Below are positions 41,272 to 49,588 of a stretch of DNA of 50,392 nt, piece by piece. The DNA comes from WRDF01 sp031552235. GTDB lineage: Bacteria; Bacteroidota; Bacteroidia; Bacteroidales; Rikenellaceae. Numbering within the stretch: the stretch's first letter is position 1; the number at the start of each line of letters is the position of its first letter. The DNA lies in the NCBI GenBank assembly GCA_031552235.1, contig JAVBMR010000015.1, positions 1-50,392 on the forward strand. Direction: 5' to 3'. The notes under the pieces were generated by a model that saw nothing but the letters and a program-made list of their open reading frames with translations, was not told where the DNA came from and did no database searches. The position numbers and the translations under genes were made by a program.

Positions 41272-42171
41272 CTATATATCTCCCTTATAATGTTTCTTTT
41301 TCCATCTTTTGTGCGACCACATCCACAGCCACGGTGCTTCGCGGATCATTTCTTCAAGCCTGACTGCGTAGCGGCGTGTTATCTCGCCTTCTTCGACTTC
41401 CTCCACCCCATCGTATATCAACTCGAAACGCGCGGAATAGTGCGCCCGGGAATGCTTCTTCATATAAGTGAAGTAGACCGGCATCTTAAACTTGAGCGCT
41501 ATCTTTTCCGGGCCGAGGTAGAAGTCGGTCTGCTGACCGAAGAATTCCACCCAGTTGGGTTTGTCCCCTGCCCTGGGCGACTGGTCGGCTATAAGCCCGA
41601 GGCTCAGCAGTTTGCCGTCCTTGACGCTTTGCAGGATAAACCTCATGGTATTCTGCATCGGCACAGGCTCGGAACCGAACCGCGAACGCGAGTATATGAA
41701 CAGCTTCTCGAACAGCGGGTTATGTATTTTGTGATATACCCCGACCACTTTGGCTGCCACATGCAGATCGCACGAGGCGAAATATTCCCACGAACCGTAG
41801 TGCGCCACGGCCGCGATCCAGCTTTTTCCCACGACCTGCTTTTCGTGCAGTTCTATATCAGGGAACCTCATCCGCTTCCTGATCCCCTTCTCGCTGATGC
41901 TTATAAAATCTACGGTATCTATGAACACCTCGGCGAGCTGCAGGTAGAATTTCCGCTCTATGCGGCGGCGTTCCTCTTCCGTCTTTTCGGGGAACGCCGT
42001 GCGGAGGTTGCCCCTGACCACCTTCAGCCTGTACCCGACGACCTTGTAAACAAAGAAATACATTATGTCCAGAAAAACATGGTAGAGCAGCCACGAAGGC
42101 AGTTTCCCGAACAGCCAACACGCCGAGAACAGAAGGGCGTAGCATATATTGAACCAGGCTTTTTTCAGCAT
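41272..42171 (-). CDS. LpxL/HtrB-like lipid A acyltransferase
   Basis: Encodes 299 aa with an N-terminal membrane helix (residues 8-22). The acyltransferase HxxxxE motif is AHYGSWEY (His124, Glu129). Other family features are SLGLIADQSPRAGDKPNWVEFFGQQTDF and the C-terminal APWLWMWSHKRWKKK. It should add a secondary acyl chain to a lipid A precursor at the inner membrane. In an operon with a GT2 gene on the minus strand. Confidence 0.93.
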   Translation of the reverse strand: MLKKAWFNICYALLFSACWLFGKLPSWLLYHVFLDIMYFFVYKVVGYRLKVVRGNLRTAFPEKTEEERRRIERKFYLQLAEVFIDTVDFISISEKGIRKRMRFPDIELHEKQVVGKSWIAAVAHYGSWEYFASCDLHVAAKVVGVYHKIHNPLFEKLFIYSRSRFGSEPVPMQNTMRFILQSVKDGKLLSLGLIADQSPRAGDKPNWVEFFGQQTDFYLGPEKIALKFKMPVYFTYMKKHSRAHYSARFELIYDGVEEVEEGEITRRYAVRLEEMIREAPWLWMWSHKRWKKKHYKGDI

Positions 42172-42276
42172 ATCACATTGGGTTTTGCAACGGGTTTCGT
42201 AACGGATTTCGTAACGGATTTACAGCGGCCCGGGCCGTGCAGACAACGCGTGTGGCCGTTCCGCCGCTTATATTGA

Positions 42277-42984
42277 TTAATCTGTATCCTGCTCGGCGGC
42301 AGCGTCTTTTTTAGCGCCCTTGCCGGCAACGACTATCACGAATTCGCCTTTGGGTTCTTTCGCCTTGAAATGGGCGGCGACATCGTCTATCGTACCCCTC
42401 ACGGTTTCCTCGAATTTCTTGGTCAGCTCGCGCGATACCGACACCTCCCGTTCGCCGCCGAACACCTCGGCGAACTGCTCCAGCGTCTTCAGCACGCGGT
42501 ATGGCGATTCGTAGAATATCATAGTGCGTTTCTCGTCGGCAAGCTGTTCGAGGCGCGTCTTGCGGCCTTTTTTCTGGGGCAGGAAGCCCTCGAAGCAGAA
42601 CCTGTCGCACGGGAATCCGCTCTGCACCAACGCCGGCACGAAAGCCGTGGCGCCCGGCAGCGTTTCGACCTCTATCCCGGCATCGATGCAGGTGCGCACC
42701 AACAGGAATCCCGGATCGGAGATGCCCGGCGTACCGGCGTCAGACACGAGCGCGACGTTCTCTCCCGCGGCGATCCTCTCCGATATGGCCTCCACGGTCT
42801 TATGCTCGTTGAACTTATGGTGCGACCACAGCCTCTTATCTATGCCGAGGTGTTTGAGCAGGAAACCGCTCGTCCGTGTGTCCTCGGCGAGTATGAGGTC
42901 GACAGCCGAGAGCGTTTTGACCGCCCTGAGCGTTATGTCGTCGAGGTTCCCTATCGGTGTGGGCACGATATAGAGCTTTGCCAT
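42277..42984 (-). CDS. rsmI: 16S rRNA 2'-O-ribose methyltransferase RsmI
   Basis: Encodes 235 aa. It begins MAKLYIVPTPIGNLDDITLRAVKTLSAVDLILAEDTRTS, the RsmI signature. Further motifs are VALVSDAGTPGISDPGFLL (SAM binding), GATAFVPALVQSGFP and YESPYRVLKTLEQF. It methylates the ribose of C1402 of 16S rRNA. The C-terminal tail is Ala/Lys/Asp-rich. It starts 9 bases after the stop of the conserved hypothetical gene upstream, so they are co-transcribed. Confidence 0.97.
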   Translation of the reverse strand: MAKLYIVPTPIGNLDDITLRAVKTLSAVDLILAEDTRTSGFLLKHLGIDKRLWSHHKFNEHKTVEAISERIAAGENVALVSDAGTPGISDPGFLLVRTCIDAGIEVETLPGATAFVPALVQSGFPCDRFCFEGFLPQKKGRKTRLEQLADEKRTMIFYESPYRVLKTLEQFAEVFGGEREVSVSRELTKKFEETVRGTIDDVAAHFKAKEPKGEFVIVVAGKGAKKDAAAEQDTD

Positions 42985-42993
42985 GGGCCGTTA

Positions 42994-43887
42994 TTACGAA
43001 AGTTTGCGGGTAAGCAGGTCTATTATGAGTTTTGCGCCTTCGACCTCCGGGTTCCACGTAAAGTTGTCATGGATATAGAGCATGGCGTCGTCCAGGTCTG
43101 TGAACAGGTCGAGCTCGCGCACCGTCCTGTCGCAGGCCTCGCCGTCGCCGCCGAAAAGGTCGCGCATCAGCAGAAAGCGGTCGTTGATGCCCATCGCAAG
43201 GCGTATGCTCGTCACGGTACTGTTCTTCAGGCGGGCGGCAACGTCTTCCTGTTTGTTATTCCTCGCGTACATGTCGGCAAGGGTTTCCCCGGCCTTGACC
43301 GTATCGGCGAACACAACCTTGCCCTGGTCGGCGTTAGGTCTCCCCGCCGGCACGCCCTGGGGGATATTTTGAGACACGGTTTGCCCGGCTGCCGGTGCAG
43401 TCCCGGCCTGCTGAGTCCCTGCCTGTCCTGCGAATCCCATCGCCTGGAGTATGTCCTCGCCCGGACGTACATCATCCGCAGTTGTTTCGGAGACACCCGG
43501 GGCCGCAGCCGCTTCGGGAGCTTCTGGCGCAGGGTAATTCCCCTCGCCGTAAAGCGACATCAGCTTTTTGCGGTCGGACCTCTGCTTGAGCGGAGTGTCA
43601 TAAACGCCGGACGGCTCAGGAGGCTCGGCCTTCACTCCGGGTTGCTCGTTCTTTAACTCGGCAGCCTGAAGCGGCACGGCCTCTTCCTGTACCGGGGCGC
43701 TATACGCTGCGGCCGGGGGCATGGGTTCCGCCTTCCGCGGCGAGGAGAACTTTATGTCTTCGTACACCGCCCGGAGCTTGTCAAGCGCGACTTCTTTTTC
43801 TATGTCGTGAACCTGTCCCGACTGCTGCCACTGCTCGACGATATGCCTTACTTTATCGATATCGCCAATAATTTTTTCCCACATCAT
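42994..43887 (-). CDS. Conserved hypothetical protein upstream of rsmI
   Basis: Encodes 297 aa. Residues 1-50 are helical (IIGDIDKVRHIVEQWQQ). Residues ~50-205 are a low-complexity Pro/Ala/Glu/Gly/Gln spacer. A compact C-terminal domain at ~215-297 reads SIRLAMGINDRFLLMRDLFGGDGEACDRTVRELDLFTDLDDAMLYIHDNFTWNPEVEGAKLIIDLLTRK. I recall similar C-terminal domains in Bacteroidales proteins of unknown function. No signal peptide or membrane segment, so probably cytoplasmic. Its promoter is at 43909-43940, and rsmI follows 9 bases on. Confidence 0.8.
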   Translation of the reverse strand: MMWEKIIGDIDKVRHIVEQWQQSGQVHDIEKEVALDKLRAVYEDIKFSSPRKAEPMPPAAAYSAPVQEEAVPLQAAELKNEQPGVKAEPPEPSGVYDTPLKQRSDRKKLMSLYGEGNYPAPEAPEAAAAPGVSETTADDVRPGEDILQAMGFAGQAGTQQAGTAPAAGQTVSQNIPQGVPAGRPNADQGKVVFADTVKAGETLADMYARNNKQEDVAARLKNSTVTSIRLAMGINDRFLLMRDLFGGDGEACDRTVRELDLFTDLDDAMLYIHDNFTWNPEVEGAKLIIDLLTRKLS

Positions 43888-43908
43888 AATCGACTTTATT
43901 TATGCTTC

Positions 43909-43940
43909 CAAAGATACATTTTTTCCTCGCGACTTAACAA
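43909..43940 (-). promoter_or_regulatory. Promoter of the hypothetical gene and rsmI
   Basis: Minus strand: TTG at 43938-43940, 21 bases, TATCTTTG at 43909-43916. Confidence 0.72.
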
Positions 43941-44029
43941 TATCCGCTCCGGAATATCGCTTAGAGGCATAAAATTTCACAAAAATATCCGATTTTCGCA
44001 CAAAACACAGAACCGGCTTTTAAGTGATG

Positions 44030-44059
44030 TTGCAGTAAAATATTTTATAATTATATTTG
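44030..44059 (+). promoter_or_regulatory. Promoter of the NYN gene
   Basis: TTG at 44030-44032, 19 bases, TATATTTG at 44052-44059, ~52 bases before the ATG. Confidence 0.82.
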
Positions 44060-44111
44060 TTACCCCGCAGCAAGTTGAATATTAATTACATATTATATAA
44101 TACCTAACCCG

Positions 44112-45011
44112 ATGAACAACTATTACTCTCCCCTGAGGCTGGGAGTCTTTTACGATGGTAATTTTTTACTGCATACTTCAAATTATTACAACTACATCCA
44201 CCCCCAGCACCGCAGGCTCAGTATCAGCGGATTACACTCGTATATACGGAATAAGGCGGCAGAAGCGGCAATGGTCGACGGCAACTGCTGCCAGATAGTC
44301 GAGTCGCACTATTTCCGAGGGCGCATAAGCGCGGCTGAAGCAGCCCAGCGCGGCAACCAACTCTACAACGACCGCGTTTTCGAGGACATCCTGATGGCCG
44401 AAGGCATACAGACCCACTATCTGCCGCTGCGCAACTTCACAGGCAAAAAAGAAGAGCGCGGCATCGACGTATGGCTCTCGCTCGAAGTACTCGAACACGT
44501 CCTGAGAGACAAAATCGACATGGCGGTACTGATAATCTCCGACACCGACTACGTCCCCCTTATGCGCAAGCTCAACTCACTCGGCGTGAAGACTATGCTG
44601 CTCAGTTGGGAATTCGACTACATCAACGACGACGGGGTCAAGATGGTCACGAAAACCTCGCACGAACTGTTGCAGCTCGCCAACTGCCCCATCCTGATGC
44701 ACGCCGAAATAGAAAAAGGGCTGGAAGATGGGAACGATGAAATTTTCTCGCTCTTCGTAGACACCGAACCAGCGGCGAAGGAAGAAACCGGTTATGACGA
44801 AGAACCATGCGAACCTGTAATCGAACAAAGCGAGATACTGAGCATCAAGAACGGGTTCGGGTTCGTGAAATACCCCAACAACAACCTCTATTTCCACTCT
44901 ATGGACGTTATCGGCGACTTCTTCGACCTTGTCCCGGGCGATCCCGTGGAGTTCACGATAGAGAAGAACGCGCAGAGGCAGGACGTCGCGAAAAACGTGA
45001 GGAAACTGTAA
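44112..45011 (+). CDS. NYN-domain nuclease fused to a cold-shock-like domain
   Basis: Encodes 299 aa. Residues 8-200 form a NYN/LabA-type PIN-like nuclease domain with the acidic set Asp15 (FYDGNFL), Asp119 (ERGIDVWLSLE), Asp144 and Asp146 (IISDTDYVPLM). After an acidic linker (~205-238), residues ~240-299 look like a cold-shock OB fold (EILSIKNGFGFVKYPNNNLYFHSMDV...DLVPGDPVEFTIEKNAQRQDVAKNVRKL). That gives a metal-dependent RNase module plus an RNA/ssDNA-binding module. Single gene with its own promoter and terminator. Substrate unknown. Confidence 0.88.
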   Translation: MNNYYSPLRLGVFYDGNFLLHTSNYYNYIHPQHRRLSISGLHSYIRNKAAEAAMVDGNCCQIVESHYFRGRISAAEAAQRGNQLYNDRVFEDILMAEGIQTHYLPLRNFTGKKEERGIDVWLSLEVLEHVLRDKIDMAVLIISDTDYVPLMRKLNSLGVKTMLLSWEFDYINDDGVKMVTKTSHELLQLANCPILMHAEIEKGLEDGNDEIFSLFVDTEPAAKEETGYDEEPCEPVIEQSEILSIKNGFGFVKYPNNNLYFHSMDVIGDFFDLVPGDPVEFTIEKNAQRQDVAKNVRKL

Positions 45012-45067
45012 TACGGCCCGATCGGCAACCACTGCCGGCCTGCCGGCATATATATCTTATCTTACTG

Positions 45068-45095
45068 ACGGCAGCCGTAAAGGCTGCCGTTTTAT
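45068..45095 (+). terminator. Terminator of the NYN gene
   Basis: ACGGCAGCC-GTAAA-GGCTGCCGT stem followed by TTTTATTAT. TATCTTTG at 45108-45115 just after it is probably the -7 box of ychF, though no -33 box fits. Confidence 0.85.
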
Positions 45096-45144
45096 TATAG
45101 AATTTGTTATCTTTGTGGCTCAAAAACAGACAATATAAGTAGGT

Positions 45145-46245
45145 ATGGCTCTTCAATGCGGCATAGTGGGACTCCCCAACGTCGGAAAATCGACACTTTT
45201 CAACTGCCTTTCAAGCGCGCGGGCGCAGGCGGCAAACTTCCCGTTCTGCACCATCGAACCGAACGTGGGCGTGATCACCGTCCCCGACGAACGACTGATA
45301 ACCCTCGCGAAAATAGATAAACCCAAAAAGATAGTCCCCACCACGATTGAGATCGTGGACATCGCCGGGCTGGTAAAAGGTGCGTCGAAGGGCGAAGGGC
45401 TCGGGAATAAGTTCCTCGGCAACATCCGCACCACCGATGCTATCATCCATGTGCTGAGGTGTTTCGACAACGACAACGTGACCCACGTAGACGGCAGCGT
45501 GGACCCTGTGCGCGACAAGGAGATCATCGACATGGAGCTCCAGATCAAAGACCTCGAAACGGTCGAAAGCCGCATCGGCAAGGTCGACAAGCAGGCCAAG
45601 GGCGGCGACAAGAGCGCCAAACGCCTCTACGACATACTGGTTCAATACAAGGAAGTGCTCGAACAGGGTAAATCGGCACGCGTTGTCCAGATAGACAACA
45701 AGGAAGACCGCAAGCTGGCCGACGAACTGACACTCCTGACCAACAAGCCTGTGCTTTACGTTTGCAATGTCGACGAGGCGAGCGCCGCCACCGGAAACAA
45801 ATACACCGAGGCGGTGAAAGCCGCAATCGCCGGTGAGAACGCCGAAATGCTTATCGTGGCAGCCGCCATCGAAGCTGACATCGCCGAGCTGGAAACCCAC
45901 GAAGAGCAGCAGATGTTCCTCGAAGAGGCGGGCCTCACCGAGAGCGGCGTAGGCCGCCTCATCAAGGCCGCTTACAAGCTGCTCGACCTCCAGACATATT
46001 TCACGACCGGCGAGCAGGAATCGCACGCATGGACGTTCACGCGCGGCATGAAAGCGCCGCAGGCGGCAGGGATCATCCACAGCGACTTCGAGCGCGGCTT
46101 CATCCGCGCCGAGGTGATGAAATACGACGATTACGTGTCGCTCGGCTCGGAAAAAGCGTGCCGCGAGGCAGGCAAAATAGCGGTAGAGGGCAAGGAATAC
46201 ACGGTGCAGGACGGAGACATCATGCACTTCCTGTTCAATGTCTAA
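45145..46245 (+). CDS. ychF: Redox-regulated ATPase YchF
   Basis: Encodes 366 aa, the standard length. G1 is GLPNVGKSTLFN and G3 is DIAGLVKGASKGEGLGNKFL. The G4 position reads NVDE instead of NKxD, the hallmark of this Obg-like family that prefers ATP. The C-terminal TGS domain covers RGMKAPQAAGIIHSDFERGFIRAEVMKYDDY. It associates with ribosomes and stress responses in the cytoplasm. Its last 8 bases overlap the next gene. Confidence 0.97.
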   Translation: MALQCGIVGLPNVGKSTLFNCLSSARAQAANFPFCTIEPNVGVITVPDERLITLAKIDKPKKIVPTTIEIVDIAGLVKGASKGEGLGNKFLGNIRTTDAIIHVLRCFDNDNVTHVDGSVDPVRDKEIIDMELQIKDLETVESRIGKVDKQAKGGDKSAKRLYDILVQYKEVLEQGKSARVVQIDNKEDRKLADELTLLTNKPVLYVCNVDEASAATGNKYTEAVKAAIAGENAEMLIVAAAIEADIAELETHEEQQMFLEEAGLTESGVGRLIKAAYKLLDLQTYFTTGEQESHAWTFTRGMKAPQAAGIIHSDFERGFIRAEVMKYDDYVSLGSEKACREAGKIAVEGKEYTVQDGDIMHFLFNV

Positions 46246-46729
46246 CATCCGCAGGGCAACAGGCGAAGACATCCCGGCCATCGTCGCGGTTTGGGAGGAA
46301 GCGGTAAGGGCGACACACGGGTTCCTGACGGAAGACGAAATATCGTTTTACAAGTGCCGGATGCCGCAATACCTGAAAGCCGTTGACCTTTACGTATTCA
46401 AAGAGGACGGCTTTGCGGCATGCGGCATCCCAAAGAGCGGCTCCACAGATGGCGGCGCGATAAAAGGCTTCTCGGGCATATCGGGCAATAAACTCGAAAT
46501 GCTTTTTGTATCGGAACGAGGAGCCGGAATAGGATCGGAACTGCTGGAACACGCACTGCAAATGGGTGTGAACGAGGTTGATGTGAACGAAGAGAACGGA
46601 CAGGCGGCAGGCTTCTACCTCGCGAAAGGGTTCGTGCAAACAGGGCGCTCGGAAACCGATGAAGAAGGCAAGCCGCATCCAATAATACATCTTGCCATGC
46701 ACGGCAGTAAATCCGGCCGCGGACGATAA
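46238..46729 (+). CDS. GNAT family N-acetyltransferase
   Basis: Encodes 163 aa. It begins IRRATGEDIPAIVAVWEEAVRATHGFLTEDEI. Acetyl-CoA motif A is LEMLFVSERGAGIGSELLEHALQ (the R-G-x-G-I-G loop) and motif B is NGQAAGFYLAKGFVQTGRSETD. Close in pattern to YafP/RimI-like acetyltransferases acting on small molecules; substrate unknown. It overlaps the 3' end of ychF by 8 bases in another frame, so it is co-transcribed. Confidence 0.9.
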   Translation: MSNIRRATGEDIPAIVAVWEEAVRATHGFLTEDEISFYKCRMPQYLKAVDLYVFKEDGFAACGIPKSGSTDGGAIKGFSGISGNKLEMLFVSERGAGIGSELLEHALQMGVNEVDVNEENGQAAGFYLAKGFVQTGRSETDEEGKPHPIIHLAMHGSKSGRGR

Positions 46730-46761
46730 ATAACTGATTATCACAATTAAATTCTTACGCT

Positions 46762-47217
46762 ATGATACTCGACTCTTTAAAGAATTTCAAGACCTACACC
46801 GGCATGCACGAACGTTTCGCGCTCGTGGCCGATTTCCTCGACAAAACCGACCTCGCCGCAATGGCCGACGGGAAATACGAGATCGACGGCAAAAACGTTT
46901 TTGTGACCGTCGGTACGTTCGCGCTGAAAGACCCGGCTGTCGCCGCCCTAGAAGCGCATGACAATTATATCGACATTCAGGTTGTAGTGCGCGGCACGGA
47001 AGGTTTCGGCTGGCGTTTCCGCGAGGAGTGCGCCGCGCCGCGCGGCGAGATGAACCTTGAAAAGGACATCATCTTCTTCAACGACCGCCCCTCGGCGACC
47101 GTGACCGCAAACGGCGGCGAATTCGTGATCTTCTTCACCGACGACGCCCACGCGCCCCTCACAGGCACGGGTAAACCTGAAGATGTCCGCAAATGTATAT
47201 TCAAAGTAAAAGCATAA
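46762..47217 (+). CDS. YhcH/YjgK/YiaL family protein
   Basis: Encodes 151 aa of the DUF386 cupin-like fold: ADGKYEIDGKNVFVTVGTF, EAHDNYIDIQVVVRGTEGFGW, and the late histidine in FFTDDAHAPLTGTGKPEDVRKCIFKVK. The metal-site pattern (ExHxxYxDIQ and a late His) is present. Members are linked to sugar handling such as sialic acid or galactose derivatives, but the reaction is often unproven. It ends four bases before gltX. Confidence 0.92.
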   Translation: MILDSLKNFKTYTGMHERFALVADFLDKTDLAAMADGKYEIDGKNVFVTVGTFALKDPAVAALEAHDNYIDIQVVVRGTEGFGWRFREECAAPRGEMNLEKDIIFFNDRPSATVTANGGEFVIFFTDDAHAPLTGTGKPEDVRKCIFKVKA

Positions 47218-47221
47218 AGTT

Positions 47222-48742
47222 ATGGGCAAAGTAAGGGTGCGTTTCGCGCCGAGCCCCACAGGGCCGCTGCACATAGGCGGCGTGCGCACGGCGCTATATA
47301 ACTACCTGTTCGCGCGGCAGTTGGGCGGCGACTTCATACTCCGCATCGAGGACACCGATTCGCAGCGTTTCGTGCCGGGGGCGGAGGACTACATCCTCGA
47401 ATCGCTCAAATGGTGCGGTATCGAGATCGACGAAGGCGTCGGCGCCGGAGGCTGCCATGCCCCCTACCGCCAGAGCGAACGCAAGAGCATCTACCTGCGC
47501 TACGCCCTGCAGCTCGTTGAGTCGGGGAATGCCTACTACGCTTTCGACTCGGCCGAATCGCTGAACGACCTTCGCGCGGCCGCCGAGAACGCCGGCGAAG
47601 CCTTCGCCTACAACTATAAGGTGCGCAGCCAGCTCGAAACCTCGCTGCGCCTTCCGGCCGAAGAGGTCAAGGCCCGCATCGACCGCGGCGACCAGTGGGT
47701 CATAAGGTTCATGACGCCCGAGAACGAGGACGTCGAGATGGACGACCTTATCCGTGGGCACGTTACGGTAAACACCTCGACGCTCGACGACAAGGTGCTG
47801 TACAAATCGGCGGATGAGCTTCCGACATACCACCTGGCCAACATCGTGGACGACCACCTGATGGAGATCACCCATGTGATACGCGGCGAAGAGTGGCTCC
47901 CGTCGCTCCCGCTCCACTACCTGCTTTACCGCTCGTTCGGATGGACGGACACGCAGCCCCAGTTCGCTCACCTGCCGCTGTTGCTCAAACCCACAGGGCA
48001 GGGCAAACTCAGCAAACGCGACGGCGACAAGATGGGCTTCCCCGTCTTCCCGCTCGAATGGCACAAGGACGGCGAAGTTTCGCGCGGATACCGTGAGGAC
48101 GGCTACTTCCCCGAGGCTTTCGTCAACATGCTCGCGCTGCTGGGCTGGAACCCCGGGACGGAACAGGAAATTTTCTCGATGGACGAACTCATAGCGGCAT
48201 TCTCGCTCGACCGCGTAGGAAAATCAGGGGCACGTTTCAGCCCGGACAAAGCGCTGTGGTTCAACGCTCAATACATGCATGTGCGCGACGACCAAGAACT
48301 CGGCCGCGACTTCCTCCCCATCCTCAAACAGCACGGCGTTGCCACCGACCTTGCGAAAGCGGCCAAAGCGGCCTCGCTCATCAAGTCGAGGGCCACGTTC
48401 GTCAAGGACTTCTGGGAGCTGTCGGATTTCCTGTTCGTTGCACCCACGACGTATGACGAAAAAGCAGTAGCAAAATACTGGAAGAACGAAAACCCGGCAC
48501 ACATCGCCGAGTTACGCGCATTCCTTGCCGGGATCGAAGATTTCTCGGCGGTGAACACCCACGAACTTGCACACACGCTGATAACCGAAAAGCAGTGGCC
48601 TATGGGACAGATAATGAATTCGTTCCGCCTCGCGCTCGTGGGGGCCAGCAAAGGCCCGGACATGTTCGAGATATGCGAATTCATCGGCAAAGAGGAAACC
48701 CTCGCCCGTCTGGACAAAGCGCTCGCCGCGTTAGGGCAATAA
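47222..48742 (+). CDS. gltX: Glutamyl-tRNA synthetase
   Basis: Encodes 506 aa. The class I signature is APSPTGPLHIGGVRTALYNYLFAR (HIGH) and the KMSKS loop reads KLSKRDG. ILRIEDTD and EEWLPSLPLHYLLYRSFGW are typical of GluRS. The C-terminal helical anticodon-binding region ends KEETLARLDKALAALG. It charges tRNA-Glu, and in some bacteria also tRNA-Gln as part of the GatCAB route; this window does not settle that. A bidirectional terminator follows. Confidence 0.98.
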   Translation: MGKVRVRFAPSPTGPLHIGGVRTALYNYLFARQLGGDFILRIEDTDSQRFVPGAEDYILESLKWCGIEIDEGVGAGGCHAPYRQSERKSIYLRYALQLVESGNAYYAFDSAESLNDLRAAAENAGEAFAYNYKVRSQLETSLRLPAEEVKARIDRGDQWVIRFMTPENEDVEMDDLIRGHVTVNTSTLDDKVLYKSADELPTYHLANIVDDHLMEITHVIRGEEWLPSLPLHYLLYRSFGWTDTQPQFAHLPLLLKPTGQGKLSKRDGDKMGFPVFPLEWHKDGEVSRGYREDGYFPEAFVNMLALLGWNPGTEQEIFSMDELIAAFSLDRVGKSGARFSPDKALWFNAQYMHVRDDQELGRDFLPILKQHGVATDLAKAAKAASLIKSRATFVKDFWELSDFLFVAPTTYDEKAVAKYWKNENPAHIAELRAFLAGIEDFSAVNTHELAHTLITEKQWPMGQIMNSFRLALVGASKGPDMFEICEFIGKEETLARLDKALAALGQ

Positions 48743-48763
48743 GCGGGCGGCACCTGTAAATAA

Positions 48764-48793
48764 GAAGGATGGCCTGTGGGCCATCCTTCTTTG
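48764..48793. terminator. Bidirectional terminator between gltX and the DUF5362 gene
   Basis: AAGAAGGATGGCC-TGTG-GGCCATCCTTCTT, a 13-bp perfect stem between convergent genes. Confidence 0.88.
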
Positions 48794-48811
48794 TGTCCGC
48801 AAAGCCAGCAC

Positions 48812-49291
48812 TTACATGTTGCCCAACTGCAATATGACCGCGATGGGTATCCAGAGGCAAACCATGACTATCGCCACGATCGTAAGGATCCCCGACAGTT
48901 TGAAATACTTCTTCATGGCCAGCATACTGCTTGTCAGGAATTCGGTATTCAGTTGGAGCACAGCGGTTTTCGCATCAGCCGAAAATTTAAACAGGTAGTA
49001 GGCCAGCATAAGCCCTATCACACCGAGTGCGAGGTATAGGATGGCAATGAACAGGAACGCGCCGGTAAATGTCAGATTCGACATGCCGTCCATATACGGC
49101 ATGATCGTGGGGAAAATAAACGCCAATACCAACAGCATTACTCCGCATAAAATTATGAACCCGCATGAAATAAAATTCATTATCGCGAGGAACTGCGCCC
49201 ATCCCGCACTCGATTTGAGATAGCCGAGACTCTCCTCGGTCATCGCGGGCTGCTTCTCGACCACGATCGTTTCCTGTACCATTTCTTCCAT
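48812..49291 (-). CDS. DUF5362-like four-helix membrane protein
   Basis: Encodes 159 aa from the ATG at 49289-49291 (MEEMVQETIVVEKQPAMTEES); two codons further upstream only a TTG is available. Helices: FLAIMNFISCGFIILCGVMLLVLAFIF, FTGAFLFIAILYLALGVIGLMLAYYLF and LSGILTIVAIVMVCLWIPIAVIL; the N-terminal ~25 residues are acidic and cytosolic. It resembles DUF5362, small inner-membrane proteins of unknown function in Bacteroidetes. Confidence 0.78.
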   Translation of the reverse strand: MEEMVQETIVVEKQPAMTEESLGYLKSSAGWAQFLAIMNFISCGFIILCGVMLLVLAFIFPTIMPYMDGMSNLTFTGAFLFIAILYLALGVIGLMLAYYLFKFSADAKTAVLQLNTEFLTSSMLAMKKYFKLSGILTIVAIVMVCLWIPIAVILQLGNM

Positions 49292-49317
49292 AATCAAATT
49301 GTTAGGTTAGTAAAAAA

Positions 49318-49488
49318 CTATTCCGTTTCCGTCTCGGGGTCGTCGTACAGGTTGTCGAGTTCGAACGAAATGCTGTCCAACTCTTTTCTGTACGCTTCCA
49401 TTATCTCGGCCGGAATATTCGCCTGAGCCTCGTCCACGCGCCTTTGCGCTATCTCAAGTTGCCTTTCGAGTTCTTCTCGCCGTCCCAT
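49318..49488 (-). CDS. Small coiled-coil hypothetical protein
   Basis: Encodes 56 aa (MGRREELERQLEIAQRRVDEAQANIPAEIMEAYRKELDSISFELDNLYDD...) from the ATG at 49486-49488; a longer reading adds an unrelated N terminus. Two amphipathic helices with heptad spacing and an acidic tail. It lies 26 bases before the DUF5362 gene on the same strand and is probably co-transcribed with it. Family not recognised. Confidence 0.65.
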   Translation of the reverse strand: MGRREELERQLEIAQRRVDEAQANIPAEIMEAYRKELDSISFELDNLYDDPETETE

Positions 49489-49588
49489 AAAAGTAGTGTT
49501 TTTTTCGTGATATGCAATATCGCAACTGTGCAACAACAAAAAAGATACCACAACCCGGGTTTGAAGTGACGCAATAATCAAAAAATAA

